Origin: a bacterium
GTDB lineage: Bacteria; Chloroflexota; Dormibacteria; Aeolococcales; Bog-877
Direction: 5' to 3'
DNA: 64,000 nucleotides
NCBI GenBank assembly: GCA_021785655.1
Contig: JAJYET010000002.1
Coordinates: 1 to 64,000 of the forward strand
The first letter of the stretch is position 1. Each line of letters begins with the position of its first letter. A program made the translations under genes and the position numbers. Positions 40,101 to 48,287 of this stretch are shown here, piece by piece. The notes under the pieces are model-generated. The model was not told the origin of the DNA, did no database searches, and saw nothing but the letters and a program-made list of their open reading frames with translations.

Positions 40101-40656
40101 CCACGATCCCTCCCCGTCGGGAGAAGTCGCCGGGGGTCAGAGCCACCGGCTCGTTCCGGTAGCCGGCCTCCATCAAGAGGCGGGCAAAGTCCGCGGGCGC
40201 AACTCGGCTGCCCACTTCCAGGTCCTTCAGCCAGGAGCCGACCCAGTCGGGGGCCAGGGTCGGCCGTGCCATGGCCTCCAGCGAAGTGACCACCACGGTA
40301 GGCGGGCCGGTCCGGACCCGCCTCAGAGTCCCCAGCCGGTAACGCAGGACCGCTGCCGCCGGTGCCACGCGGTCGAAGGGGAGGACGTCGGGGGCGGGGA
40401 AGAGGCAGACCTCCTCGTCACCGGAACCCAGCCACGTCCGGGCCTCGGAGAAGGCCTCCTCGGGCGAGTCCACCATGAGGCACACGGTGCGCCCCAGAAG
40501 GCGCAACCAGAGGGCGGCCGTCAGGACCGCCCCGGGGTGGGTCACCCCGCCGATCCGGCCGCTCGCCGGCGGTCCCTGCAGGAACTCGCGGCTACGCGTG
40601 CCCAGCTGGCCCCCGGCCAGCAGGTCCAGAAGGGAGCTCGCGGTGTCAGCCGTCAC
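37123..40656 (-). CDS. mfd: Transcription-repair coupling factor Mfd
   Basis: 1177 aa; RNAP-interaction domain ([17 protein letters not shown]), [44 protein letters not shown], TRCF domain. Confidence 0.97.
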   Translation of the reverse strand: [1177 protein letters not shown]

Positions 40657-41263
40657 CGTTCCCGCCCGCGCCCCGGTTGTATTCGGTCATCGCCGCCTCC
40701 AACCCCCGCTCGGCCACCGAGAGTGCGGCCTCGGCGGCGCGCTCGCAGGCACCCTCCAGAAGCTTCCTCTCCTCCCCCTCGGGACGGCCAAGCACGTAAT
40801 CAATCGGATCGACGCCGGGAGGGGGGCGTCCGATCCCCACGCGAAGACGGGCGAACTCCTGTGAGCGCCAGTGCGCCTGAAGGGAGCGGATGCCGTTGTG
40901 GCCGCCGGGACTCCCGGACCGGCGCAGCCGCAGTCTCCCCACCGCCAGGTCCAGATCGTCGTACACCACGAGCACCTGCTCCAGGGTCAGTCCGAGATCT
41001 CGCAGGAGCTTGGCTCCGGCAACCCCTGATTCGTTCATGTAGGTGCGCGGGCGGGCCAGGACGATCTCCCGGCCCGCGTGGTGTCCCCGGCCTGTCCAGG
41101 CCGGGTTCCGGGCGCCCCTCAGTCGCACCCCGAGGCGCCTTGCCAGCAGCTCCACGACGCGGGCACCCACGTTGTGACGCTGCCCTTCGTACGCAGCCCC
41201 AGGATTCCCAAGGCCAAGGACCAGAATCGGCCCGAGTTGGGGCGCGATCGGAAGGGAGTTCAA
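40646..41263 (-). CDS. pth: Peptidyl-tRNA hydrolase
   Basis: LVLGLGNPGAAYEGQRHNVGARVVELLA; YDDLDLAVGRLRLRRSGSPGGHNGIRSL. Confidence 0.95.
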   Translation of the reverse strand: MNSLPIAPQLGPILVLGLGNPGAAYEGQRHNVGARVVELLARRLGVRLRGARNPAWTGRGHHAGREIVLARPRTYMNESGVAGAKLLRDLGLTLEQVLVVYDDLDLAVGRLRLRRSGSPGGHNGIRSLQAHWRSQEFARLRVGIGRPPPGVDPIDYVLGRPEGEERKLLEGACERAAEAALSVAERGLEAAMTEYNRGAGGNGDG

Positions 41264-41781
41264 CGTCCCGCGGGCACCAGTGCGGGCACCCTGGGGGCAG
41301 CCTCCCCCCGGCGGTCGGCCGCCAGTCCGAGCAGCCGCCGGGTCTCGATGGTCATCCTCCTGGCCTCCCCGGCCTCGTGGTGGTCGTGCCCCAGGAGATG
41401 GAGCAGTCCGTGGACCGCCAGGAGCCTCAGCTCCTCCGCCGGGCCCTGGGGCGCGTTCATCCAGGCGTCGGGAACGGAGATCACGATGTCCCCAAGCTCC
41501 GGCACCGGTCCGGGGGGCAAGGTGAAGTCAAAGCCGGCAGCTGTCTCGCTCGCGGGAAAGGCCAGCACGTCGGTGCTGGAGTTCTGACCCGAGAAGGCGC
41601 GGTTCAACCGGGTCATCTCCCTGGCGCCCGTGAGCCGGCAGTTGACCCGCCCCGATGAGATCCTGAGGTCCTGGAGGGCCCCCCTCAGGAGATCCCCCAG
41701 GCCGGCGGACCGAGCAACCGCCCGCTCCAAGGGGGAGAGGGAACGACTGAGAATGACCTGGGGGCTGACCTCCGCGCTCAG
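41260..41781 (-). CDS. ybeY: Endoribonuclease YbeY (start uncertain, possible CTG)
   Basis: [24 protein letters not shown] and [20 protein letters not shown] zinc motif; no ATG/GTG in a sensible position; CTG at 41781 overlaps the rpsU TGA (CTGA). Confidence 0.85.
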   Translation of the reverse strand: MSAEVSPQVILSRSLSPLERAVARSAGLGDLLRGALQDLRISSGRVNCRLTGAREMTRLNRAFSGQNSSTDVLAFPASETAAGFDFTLPPGPVPELGDIVISVPDAWMNAPQGPAEELRLLAVHGLLHLLGHDHHEAGEARRMTIETRRLLGLAADRRGEAAPRVPALVPAGR

Positions 41782-41960
41782 ACCTGCTTGGCCCGCCGCT
41801 TGCGCGCCGCCATGGTCTTCTTCTTGCGACGGACGCTGGGCTTCTCGTAGAACTCCCGGCGTCGCACCTCGGTCAGGATTCCGTTCTGCTTGATCTTCTT
41901 GTTGAAGCGACGCAGAGCGCTTTCGAAGGACTCCCCTTCCCGCAGCTTTACCTCCGACAG
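41778..41960 (-). CDS. rpsU: 30S ribosomal protein S21, apparent CTG start
   Basis: [68 protein letters not shown] Shine-Dalgarno 9 nt upstream of CTG; no ATG/GTG/TTG between the upstream in-frame TGA and the S21 homology. Confidence 0.9.
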   Translation of the reverse strand: MSEVKLREGESFESALRRFNKKIKQNGILTEVRRREFYEKPSVRRKKKTMAARKRRAKQV

Positions 41961-42063
41961 TGGACCTCACCTCCTTTGCTTGAATGGCCGCGCCCCCACC
42001 CGATCCAGCGCGAACCCCGATTGTATCCGGCCGCGCCGCCCGTCCGCGCCTCGCCTCCCAGAG

Positions 42064-42906
42064 TCAGCGCAGCCCGCTGGCCACCTTGGGGTCCAGGTGG
42101 TGGCGCAGAAGCCGCAGCGTGGTGGCCGGATCCTCCTGGAAGAACATATGGCCCCGTCCTGGCAACCACTCCAGCGCCGAGCCGGAGATCCCCTCCTGCA
42201 GTCGCGAAGAATTGCCGGCGGGCATGACTCGGTCAGAGGTGCCGTGGAGCAGCAGGGTCGGGGCGGAGATCCGGGCGAGAAGTGGGGCTATGTCGTGGTG
42301 ACGGATCGCGGACCACTGGGCGGCGAAGACCCCAGGTCGGACCGGGTGCGTCGCGCGCCAGCGCACCGCGTCCTCAATGACCTCGGGATGGGCCACGGCG
42401 AAGCTCCGCTCGTAGAGGACCTGGCAGGCCACCCGGTAGGCCATGCCGGGGTCCCGGGCGTCTCCACCCAGGAGCAGGCGGGTGTCCTCCGGGTCGGCGC
42501 GCACCGCCAGCCGGCCCCCCGGGCCGGTGCAGCCCAGGATCAGGGAGTTGACCCACTCCCCGTGCCGGGCAGCCAGACGCTGGGCCACCATCCCTCCCAT
42601 CGACACGCCGAAGACAGCGGCCCCGCCCGGTGCCAGGGAGGCGATCACCCGAGCCGCATCGCTGGCCAGCTGCGTCATGGTGTAGGGGCCGGGAGTCGCG
42701 TCCGAGGCCCCGAGGCCCCGCTGGTCGAGCACCAGGCAGCGCCAGAAGGCGGCCAGATCGGAGATGTTCCAGACGAAGGCGTGGTGGTCGGTGCCGAGAC
42801 CCGGGATCAGCAGCAGGGGGGGGCCGCTGCCGACCTCATGCACCCCCAGCTCCACCCCCGGCTCCACCTCCACCCGGTGGGTGATGCTGTCACTTGGCCA
42901 CTCCAC
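42064..42906 (-). CDS. Alpha/beta hydrolase
   Basis: PPLLLIPGLGTDHHAFVWN, VFGVSMGGMVAQRLAARH (GxSxG), LLLHGTSDRVMP, GRGHMFFQE. Confidence 0.88.
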   Translation of the reverse strand: MEWPSDSITHRVEVEPGVELGVHEVGSGPPLLLIPGLGTDHHAFVWNISDLAAFWRCLVLDQRGLGASDATPGPYTMTQLASDAARVIASLAPGGAAVFGVSMGGMVAQRLAARHGEWVNSLILGCTGPGGRLAVRADPEDTRLLLGGDARDPGMAYRVACQVLYERSFAVAHPEVIEDAVRWRATHPVRPGVFAAQWSAIRHHDIAPLLARISAPTLLLHGTSDRVMPAGNSSRLQEGISGSALEWLPGRGHMFFQEDPATTLRLLRHHLDPKVASGLR

Positions 42907-42984
42907 ATCCCCATCGTACGGGGCAGACCGGGCGGGCAGCCGCCCCCTGATCTAGGCCGGAGGCGTTCGCTCTAGAATCGCCGA

Positions 42985-43752
42985 GTGCCCGTGTACTTCG
43001 CCAAGGGCGGCGTTCTGACGCCGACGGGCGAGGTTGAGCTGAGGGAGGAGCACGCTTGGCATCTCGCGCGGGTGCTGAGGGCCCGACCCGGTGAGTCCAT
43101 CCGGGTGGTCGTGGACGGCACCCAGGAGCTGGTGGTCGAACTCTCCCTGGTCTCGGCCGATCTGGTCCGGGGACGGGTCCTGGCGGCCGAGCCAGCCCGG
43201 GGAGAGCCCCGGTGCCGGCTGCTCCTGGTCCAAGCGGTCCCGAAGGGTTTGGGGATGACCGAGGTGTGCGAGCGGACGTCGGAGCTGGGGGTCGCCTCGA
43301 TCTGGCCCGTGTTCACCGAGCGCACCGTCCCACGGCCCGGTCCCGAGGCCCGCGCGGGCCGGCACCGACGGTGGTCGAAGGTTGCCAGCGAGGCGGCGCA
43401 GCTCGCGGGCCGAAGCCGCGCGCCGCTGGTCGAGGAGCCCGAGGGGCTGGAGGCGGCCCTCGAGCGGATCCGGGCCCAGGAGCCCGACACTCAGCTCTTC
43501 GTCTGCCACCAGGAGGGGACGGCGATCTCGCTGGTCTCCGCTCCCTATGATCCCGCGCGGCCCGCCGCCATCCTCATCGGTCCCGAGGGTGGCTGGTCGC
43601 CGGGTGAGCTGCGCCGGCTGAGCGGCCGGGGCGCCGCCGCGGTCTCGCTGGGGCCCCGCAACCTGCGGACGGTGGTGGCCGGCGTGGTGGCGGTGACACT
43701 CCTCTTGGCTCGGGCCGGGGAGCTCGGTCCGCCCTTGGGCGACACGGCATGA
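42985..43752 (+). CDS. rsmE: 16S rRNA (uracil1498-N3)-methyltransferase
   Basis: HAWHLARVLRARPGESIRV; ERTVPRPGPEARAGRHRRWSKVASEAAQLAGRSRAPLVEEP; ILIGPEGGWSPGELRRL..AVSLGPRNLRTVVAGVVAVTLL. Confidence 0.94.
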   Translation: MPVYFAKGGVLTPTGEVELREEHAWHLARVLRARPGESIRVVVDGTQELVVELSLVSADLVRGRVLAAEPARGEPRCRLLLVQAVPKGLGMTEVCERTSELGVASIWPVFTERTVPRPGPEARAGRHRRWSKVASEAAQLAGRSRAPLVEEPEGLEAALERIRAQEPDTQLFVCHQEGTAISLVSAPYDPARPAAILIGPEGGWSPGELRRLSGRGAAAVSLGPRNLRTVVAGVVAVTLLLARAGELGPPLGDTA

Positions 43753-44804
43753 CGGTCCGCTTCTCCCACCAGTGGAGGACCGGCGTCTACATTTCGCCAG
43801 AGGGGGATGGCGACCTGCGAAGGGTGCGGATCCGGGTGGAGCTGCGTCGCGACCCGCTCACTCGACGAGGTGGACGGGTGGCCCACTTCCAGGGCTTCCA
43901 CCTGCGCCGTCCCGACCTGAGCGCCGAGGTGGCCGCCAGCCGGGCCCACTGCCCCTTCTGCCCGGAACGGGTGCTGGTGGTCACCCCCCGGCTGGAACCC
44001 TGTGTGGACGGTGCTTTCCGAGTTGTCGAGGGTGAGTCCATCCTCTTCCCGAACATCTCGCCCTACGACCGGCGCAGCGCGGTCGTGGTGCTGTCCCAGG
44101 CCCACTTCCTGGCTCCCGAGGACATCCGGCCCCGACACCTGGTTGATGGGCTGCGGGCGGCCCAGCGCTATCTGGGAGCCCCGGGTGCGCTTCGCCGCCG
44201 TGACTTCGGGCTGGTCACCTGGAACTACATGCCACTGGCGGGCGCGACCCAGGTCCACCCCCACCTCCAGGTGTTTGCCACAGACCGTCCCGGACGGCTG
44301 CTCGAGGAGGAGGTGGCCGCCAGCCTCCGCCACCTCCGGCGATTCGGCCGGCCCTACTGGGAGGAGCTGGTGGAGACCGAGTTCCAGCTCCAGGAGCGGT
44401 GGGTCGGCCGGGGCCGCCACACCGTCTGGCTGACGCCCTTCGTTTCCCGGAGCGTGGTCTCCGACCTGATGGTGGTGTTCCCGGGGAAAGCCCGGCTCTC
44501 AGACCTGTCCGTGGGCGACCTGGAGGAGTTCGGTCGCGGCCTCTCGGCCGCCCTGCAACAACTGGCCGCGGAGGGGGTCATGAGCTTCAACCTCGCCCTC
44601 TATCCTGCCCGTGAGGGCTCCCTGGACCCGGCGGTGTCGCTGCACGCCCGGCTCTCGCCGCGCATCTACTTCAACCCCGCCATCGGCGGATCGGACTCCA
44701 CGGTCTGGCAGCATCTCCTGGACGAGCCGTTCATGGTCCGGAGCCCGGAGCGGCTGGCCGAATCGCTCCGACCAGCCGTGTCCGACGCCCTGTCCGAGGG
44801 GTGA
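43749..44804 (+). CDS. GalT-like (galactose-1-phosphate uridylyltransferase) HIT-superfamily protein
   Basis: CPFCPE zinc motif, VTWNYMPLAGATQVHPHLQVFAT (HPHLQ active-site motif); overlaps rsmE stop (ATGA). Confidence 0.75.
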   Translation: MTVRFSHQWRTGVYISPEGDGDLRRVRIRVELRRDPLTRRGGRVAHFQGFHLRRPDLSAEVAASRAHCPFCPERVLVVTPRLEPCVDGAFRVVEGESILFPNISPYDRRSAVVVLSQAHFLAPEDIRPRHLVDGLRAAQRYLGAPGALRRRDFGLVTWNYMPLAGATQVHPHLQVFATDRPGRLLEEEVAASLRHLRRFGRPYWEELVETEFQLQERWVGRGRHTVWLTPFVSRSVVSDLMVVFPGKARLSDLSVGDLEEFGRGLSAALQQLAAEGVMSFNLALYPAREGSLDPAVSLHARLSPRIYFNPAIGGSDSTVWQHLLDEPFMVRSPERLAESLRPAVSDALSEG

Positions 44805-44807
44805 GGG

Positions 44808-44834
44808 GCGGGGCGGCCGGGACGGCCGCCCCGC
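44808..44834. terminator. Bidirectional hairpin between convergent galT-like and hsp20
   Basis: Perfect 12-bp stem GCGGGGCGGCCG-gga-CGGCCGCCCCGC, 3 nt after the galT-like stop and 5 nt before the hsp20 stop. Confidence 0.6.
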
Positions 44835-44839
44835 GCCAC

Positions 44840-45346
44840 TCAGCTCTGCGCGGCCGGGGCCTCCAGGACCTGGGGCTCCGGCTGCTCCTCGGTGGCCACC
44901 GGAATCCGCCGGGGAGCCGGGGCCTCCACGCGCGGCAGGTGCACCGTGAGCACTCCGTTCTGGAAGGTGGCCCGGATCTCGTCCTCCTTCACATCCGCGG
45001 GCAGGGTGAGCTGGCGAACGAAGGAGAAGTGGGCCCGCTCCCGCCGGAGGTAGGTGCCCTCGGTCTGGGTTCCATCTGCCTTCCTCTCCCCGCGGAGGGT
45101 GAGGATGCCCTGGTCAGCGGTGACCTCCACCTCCTGGGGGCTGAATCCCGGGATGGAAGCCTCGACGAGGAACTCCCTTTCGGTCTGCCGGATGTCCAGG
45201 GGCAGATACGCCGTGGGGGCCACAGAGGTCGTGGCCCGGCCGCTCCCAGAGGTCAGAAGCGGGGTGCCGGAGAAGGCCTCGTTGACCCACCGGGCCATCT
45301 CATTCTGCAGGTTGAAAAGATCACTCCACGGATCCCAACGTGCCAT
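44840..45346 (-). CDS. Hsp20/alpha-crystallin small heat shock protein
   Basis: LDIRQTEREFLVEASIPGFSPQEVEVTADQGILTLRGERK ... FVRQLTLPADVKEDEIRATFQNGVLTVHLPR. Confidence 0.94.
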   Translation of the reverse strand: MARWDPWSDLFNLQNEMARWVNEAFSGTPLLTSGSGRATTSVAPTAYLPLDIRQTEREFLVEASIPGFSPQEVEVTADQGILTLRGERKADGTQTEGTYLRRERAHFSFVRQLTLPADVKEDEIRATFQNGVLTVHLPRVEAPAPRRIPVATEEQPEPQVLEAPAAQS

Positions 45347-45446
45347 CGTAAATCACCTCCCAACTCAAGTAAACCGCCTTCCAAGCGCCGGGAGATTCGC
45401 GAATCCCACCATCTGAATACCCCCACCCCGCGGGGGCCAAACACCC

Positions 45447-46559
45447 TCAGATGCCGATCGCGTCCTTGAGGTGCTCGAAGAAGCCGCGGCGCACGGGATG
45501 TGGCTTGCCGTCAGGGGGCGCCAGCTCGCGGAGCAGGTGCCGCTGCCGTTCGGTGAGCCGGGTGGGGATCACCACTCTGAGCCTCACCACCTGGTCGCCC
45601 CGCCGGCCGGTGCGAGGGTCGGGCGCCCCCCTCCCAGGGACGCGCAGCTGCTCTCCGTACTGGGTGCCCGGCTTGATGGTGACTGTCGCCGGCCCGTCCA
45701 CCGTGGGCACCTCGACGGTGTCGCCCAGGGCCGCCTGGGAGACGGTGATGGGGCAGTCGTAAAGGATCGTCATGCCTCGCCGGGTGAGGAGGTCGTGCGG
45801 CCGCACGCTGATCACCAGGAAGAGGTCGCCAGGGGCTCCGCCGCGGGGGCCGGCAGCTCCCTCCCCCGGCACCCTCACCTGCATCTCGCTGTCCACCCCG
45901 GCGGGGATCTGGACCTCGATCGACTTGCGCAGGTCCACCACCCCCTGTCCGTGACAGGCGGGGCAGGGGGACTCGATCACCTGTCCCTCACCGCGGCAGC
46001 GCGGGCAGGGCTCGACGGTGACCATCTGGCCCAGCAGGGACTGGCGCACCCGCTGGACCTGTCCCCGGCCCTGGCACTCGGTGCAGGTGGTGGGCGAGGT
46101 GCCCTGCTGGGCGCCGGTGCCGCCGCACTCCTCGCACGCCGCCGGCTTGGTGACCTCGAAGGCGCGGGTGACGCCCCTCACGGCCTCCTCGAAGCTGATG
46201 CTCACCTGCAGGCGTAGATCGGCGCCGCGCCTGGGCCCGCTGCGGCCCCGGCTCATCTGACCACCGCCGAAGAACATGTCGAAGAGGTCGAAAGCGGACT
46301 GGAAGTTGAAGCCCCCGGGCGCGCCGAACCCGTCCCCGGCCTGACCGAAGGTGTCGTACTGGCGCCGACGAGCGGGGTCCGAGAGGACCTGATAGGCCTC
46401 GCCGACCTCTTTGAACCGCTCCTCGGCGGTAGGATCACCGCCGTTGCGATCGGGATGGTAGCGCATGGCCAGGGTGCGGTAGGCGCGCTTCAACTCTTCC
46501 GGGCTGGCGCTGCGGTCGACTCCCAGGACCTCGTAGTAGTCGCGACGCGTCTGGGGCAT
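45447..46559 (-). CDS. dnaJ: Chaperone DnaJ
   Basis: J domain YYEVLGVDRSASPEELKRAYRTLAMRYHPDRN, G/F region, zinc-finger CxxCxGxG repeats. Confidence 0.96.
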   Translation of the reverse strand: MPQTRRDYYEVLGVDRSASPEELKRAYRTLAMRYHPDRNGGDPTAEERFKEVGEAYQVLSDPARRRQYDTFGQAGDGFGAPGGFNFQSAFDLFDMFFGGGQMSRGRSGPRRGADLRLQVSISFEEAVRGVTRAFEVTKPAACEECGGTGAQQGTSPTTCTECQGRGQVQRVRQSLLGQMVTVEPCPRCRGEGQVIESPCPACHGQGVVDLRKSIEVQIPAGVDSEMQVRVPGEGAAGPRGGAPGDLFLVISVRPHDLLTRRGMTILYDCPITVSQAALGDTVEVPTVDGPATVTIKPGTQYGEQLRVPGRGAPDPRTGRRGDQVVRLRVVIPTRLTERQRHLLRELAPPDGKPHPVRRGFFEHLKDAIGI

Positions 46560-47170
46560 CAGCCGGGTTCACCCTCCCGCAACTCCTCTCCGGGGCCACC
46601 GGAGCCGGCTGCGTCTCCCGCCGCTGCCGGGCCGCCTTCCGCCGGAGGTCCCCCACCCACTGCTACTTGGGCGGCCCGCACGACGCGGTCATGGAGCCTG
46701 TACCCGGGCAGGTACTCGGCCACCACTTGGCCGGCCGGCTGACCGGGCATGGTGGCCACCGCATCGTGCAGCCGAGGGTCGAAGGGTTCACCGACTGCCG
46801 GGATGCGCTCCACCCCCTCGGAGCGCAGCGCCTCCTCGAGCTGGCGCACCGTGAGCCTCAAGCCTTCCGCCAGCCCGTCCGAGGCGTCGTCGGGCAGGTG
46901 GCCCAAGGCTCGCTCCAGGTTGTCCAGGACTGGCAGAATGGCCCGCAGCAGCCCAGCAGCCCCGTACCGCGCCTGCTCCTGCGCCTCCTGGGCCCGCCGG
47001 CGCTTGAAGTTCTCGAAGTCGGCCGCCAGCCGCAGGTACGCCTCCCGGGCCCTCCCCAGCTCCTCGGTCGGGTCCGGCGCCTCTGCCAGCGCCCCCTCTG
47101 GGCTCTGGACCTCAGGCTCGCGGTCGCCGGTCGGATCGGGCACGGGCGCCTCCTCCTGGTTAAAGTCCAC
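46559..47170 (-). CDS. grpE: Nucleotide exchange factor GrpE
   Basis: AYLRLAADFENFKRRRAQEAQEQARYGAAGLLRAILPVLDNLERAL ... PFDPRLHDAVATMPGQPAGQVVAEYLPGYRLHDRVVRAAQVAV. Confidence 0.94.
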   Translation of the reverse strand: MDFNQEEAPVPDPTGDREPEVQSPEGALAEAPDPTEELGRAREAYLRLAADFENFKRRRAQEAQEQARYGAAGLLRAILPVLDNLERALGHLPDDASDGLAEGLRLTVRQLEEALRSEGVERIPAVGEPFDPRLHDAVATMPGQPAGQVVAEYLPGYRLHDRVVRAAQVAVGGGPPAEGGPAAAGDAAGSGGPGEELREGEPG

Positions 47171-47173
47171 AGG

Positions 47174-48181
47174 TCAGGCCAGAACCCGGGCCAGAGCCTC
47201 TCCGGTCACCTGTGAGATCAGTTGCAACCGAGCGGCGACCCGGGCGTAGCGGATGCGGGTGGGACCGACCACGCCGACGGTCCCCCAGAGCTGGGTACCA
47301 ACACGATAGCTGGTCAGCACCAGGCTGCAAGCCTGGAGCTCCTCCAGGCTGTTCTCATGACCGATCACGACCTGCACCCCCGACTGGGGCGCGAGCTGGC
47401 CCACCACCGCGGCCAGGATCCGCTGCGCCTCGAGAACCTCAAGAACCACCCGCAGCCGGTTGGGGTCCTCGAACTCTGGGTTGCGGACCAGATTCCTCAC
47501 CCCGTCGTGGAGGACCAGCGCCGAGCGGTTCTCAAGCTGTCGGAGGCCCGCCGCGACCTCCAGGACCACCGCCCGCGGCACCACCTCGGGCATGGGGCTG
47601 GACTCCAGCTCATCCGCGGACATACCCACCCCCGCCCGGTTGAGCGCCTCGGCCACAGAGTTAACGGCCTCCTGGTCGAGTGACGGATCCACCTCCACCG
47701 TCCGCTGCTGGGCTCGACGGCCGCTGCCGACCACGACCACCAGGGCATGGCCCGGGCTGGTCGAGACCAGCTGGACGCGCGCCAGCCGGCTGCTTCCCTC
47801 GGCCGGGCCCGTGACCAGGGCGACGTTGTCGCTCAGTCGGCTAAGTGTGACCGCGGCCAGCTCCAGGATCGCCTCGACGTCCGGCTCCACCTCCAGGAAG
47901 CGCTGGCGGACCTGGCGGCGCAGCACCGGCTCGACGATCTCCTGGGGAAGCAGGAAGTCGACGAAGTAGCGGTAGCCCAGATCCGTGGGCACCCTCCCGG
48001 CGGAGGGGTGCGGCTGGGCGAGAAAGCCATCGTCGACCAACTCGGAGAGCTCGTTGCGGATGGTCGCCGAGCTGAGCTCCATGAAGTAGCGCGCCGCCAG
48101 GACGTGGGAGCCCACCGGGACCACCGTCTCGGTGTAGTCGGAAACCACCGCCTGCAGAATGCGCTCTTTGCGTCCGTCCAT
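47174..48181 (-). CDS. hrcA: Heat-inducible transcription repressor HrcA
   Basis: LQAVVSDYTETVVPVGSHVLAARYFMELSSATIRNELSELVDDGFLAQPHPSAGRVPTDLGYRYFVD. Confidence 0.96.
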   Translation of the reverse strand: MDGRKERILQAVVSDYTETVVPVGSHVLAARYFMELSSATIRNELSELVDDGFLAQPHPSAGRVPTDLGYRYFVDFLLPQEIVEPVLRRQVRQRFLEVEPDVEAILELAAVTLSRLSDNVALVTGPAEGSSRLARVQLVSTSPGHALVVVVGSGRRAQQRTVEVDPSLDQEAVNSVAEALNRAGVGMSADELESSPMPEVVPRAVVLEVAAGLRQLENRSALVLHDGVRNLVRNPEFEDPNRLRVVLEVLEAQRILAAVVGQLAPQSGVQVVIGHENSLEELQACSLVLTSYRVGTQLWGTVGVVGPTRIRYARVAARLQLISQVTGEALARVLA

Positions 48182-48208
48182 GGCCTCGATCTCGGCAGAT
48201 GCCCCTGC

Positions 48209-48235
48209 TTAGCACTCGCCAACTCTGAGTGCTAA
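48209..48235. promoter_or_regulatory. CIRCE element (HrcA operator)
   Basis: TTAGCACTC-GCCAACTCT-GAGTGCTAA: perfect 9-N9-9 inverted repeat matching the CIRCE consensus. Confidence 0.97.
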
Positions 48236-48287
48236 GGGGAGTCTAACACGGGTGTTCGGCACCTCCCGCGGCAAATAGAATCGCCAC

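Noticed and set aside
38566-41658. 1030-aa plus-strand ORF antisense to mfd/pth/ybeY
   Set aside because: High-GC antisense artefact over three well-supported genes.
45361-45371. ACTCAAG half-site upstream of hsp20, possible HspR HAIR element
   Set aside because: The partner CTTGAGT at 7-nt spacing is absent, so only a half-site match.
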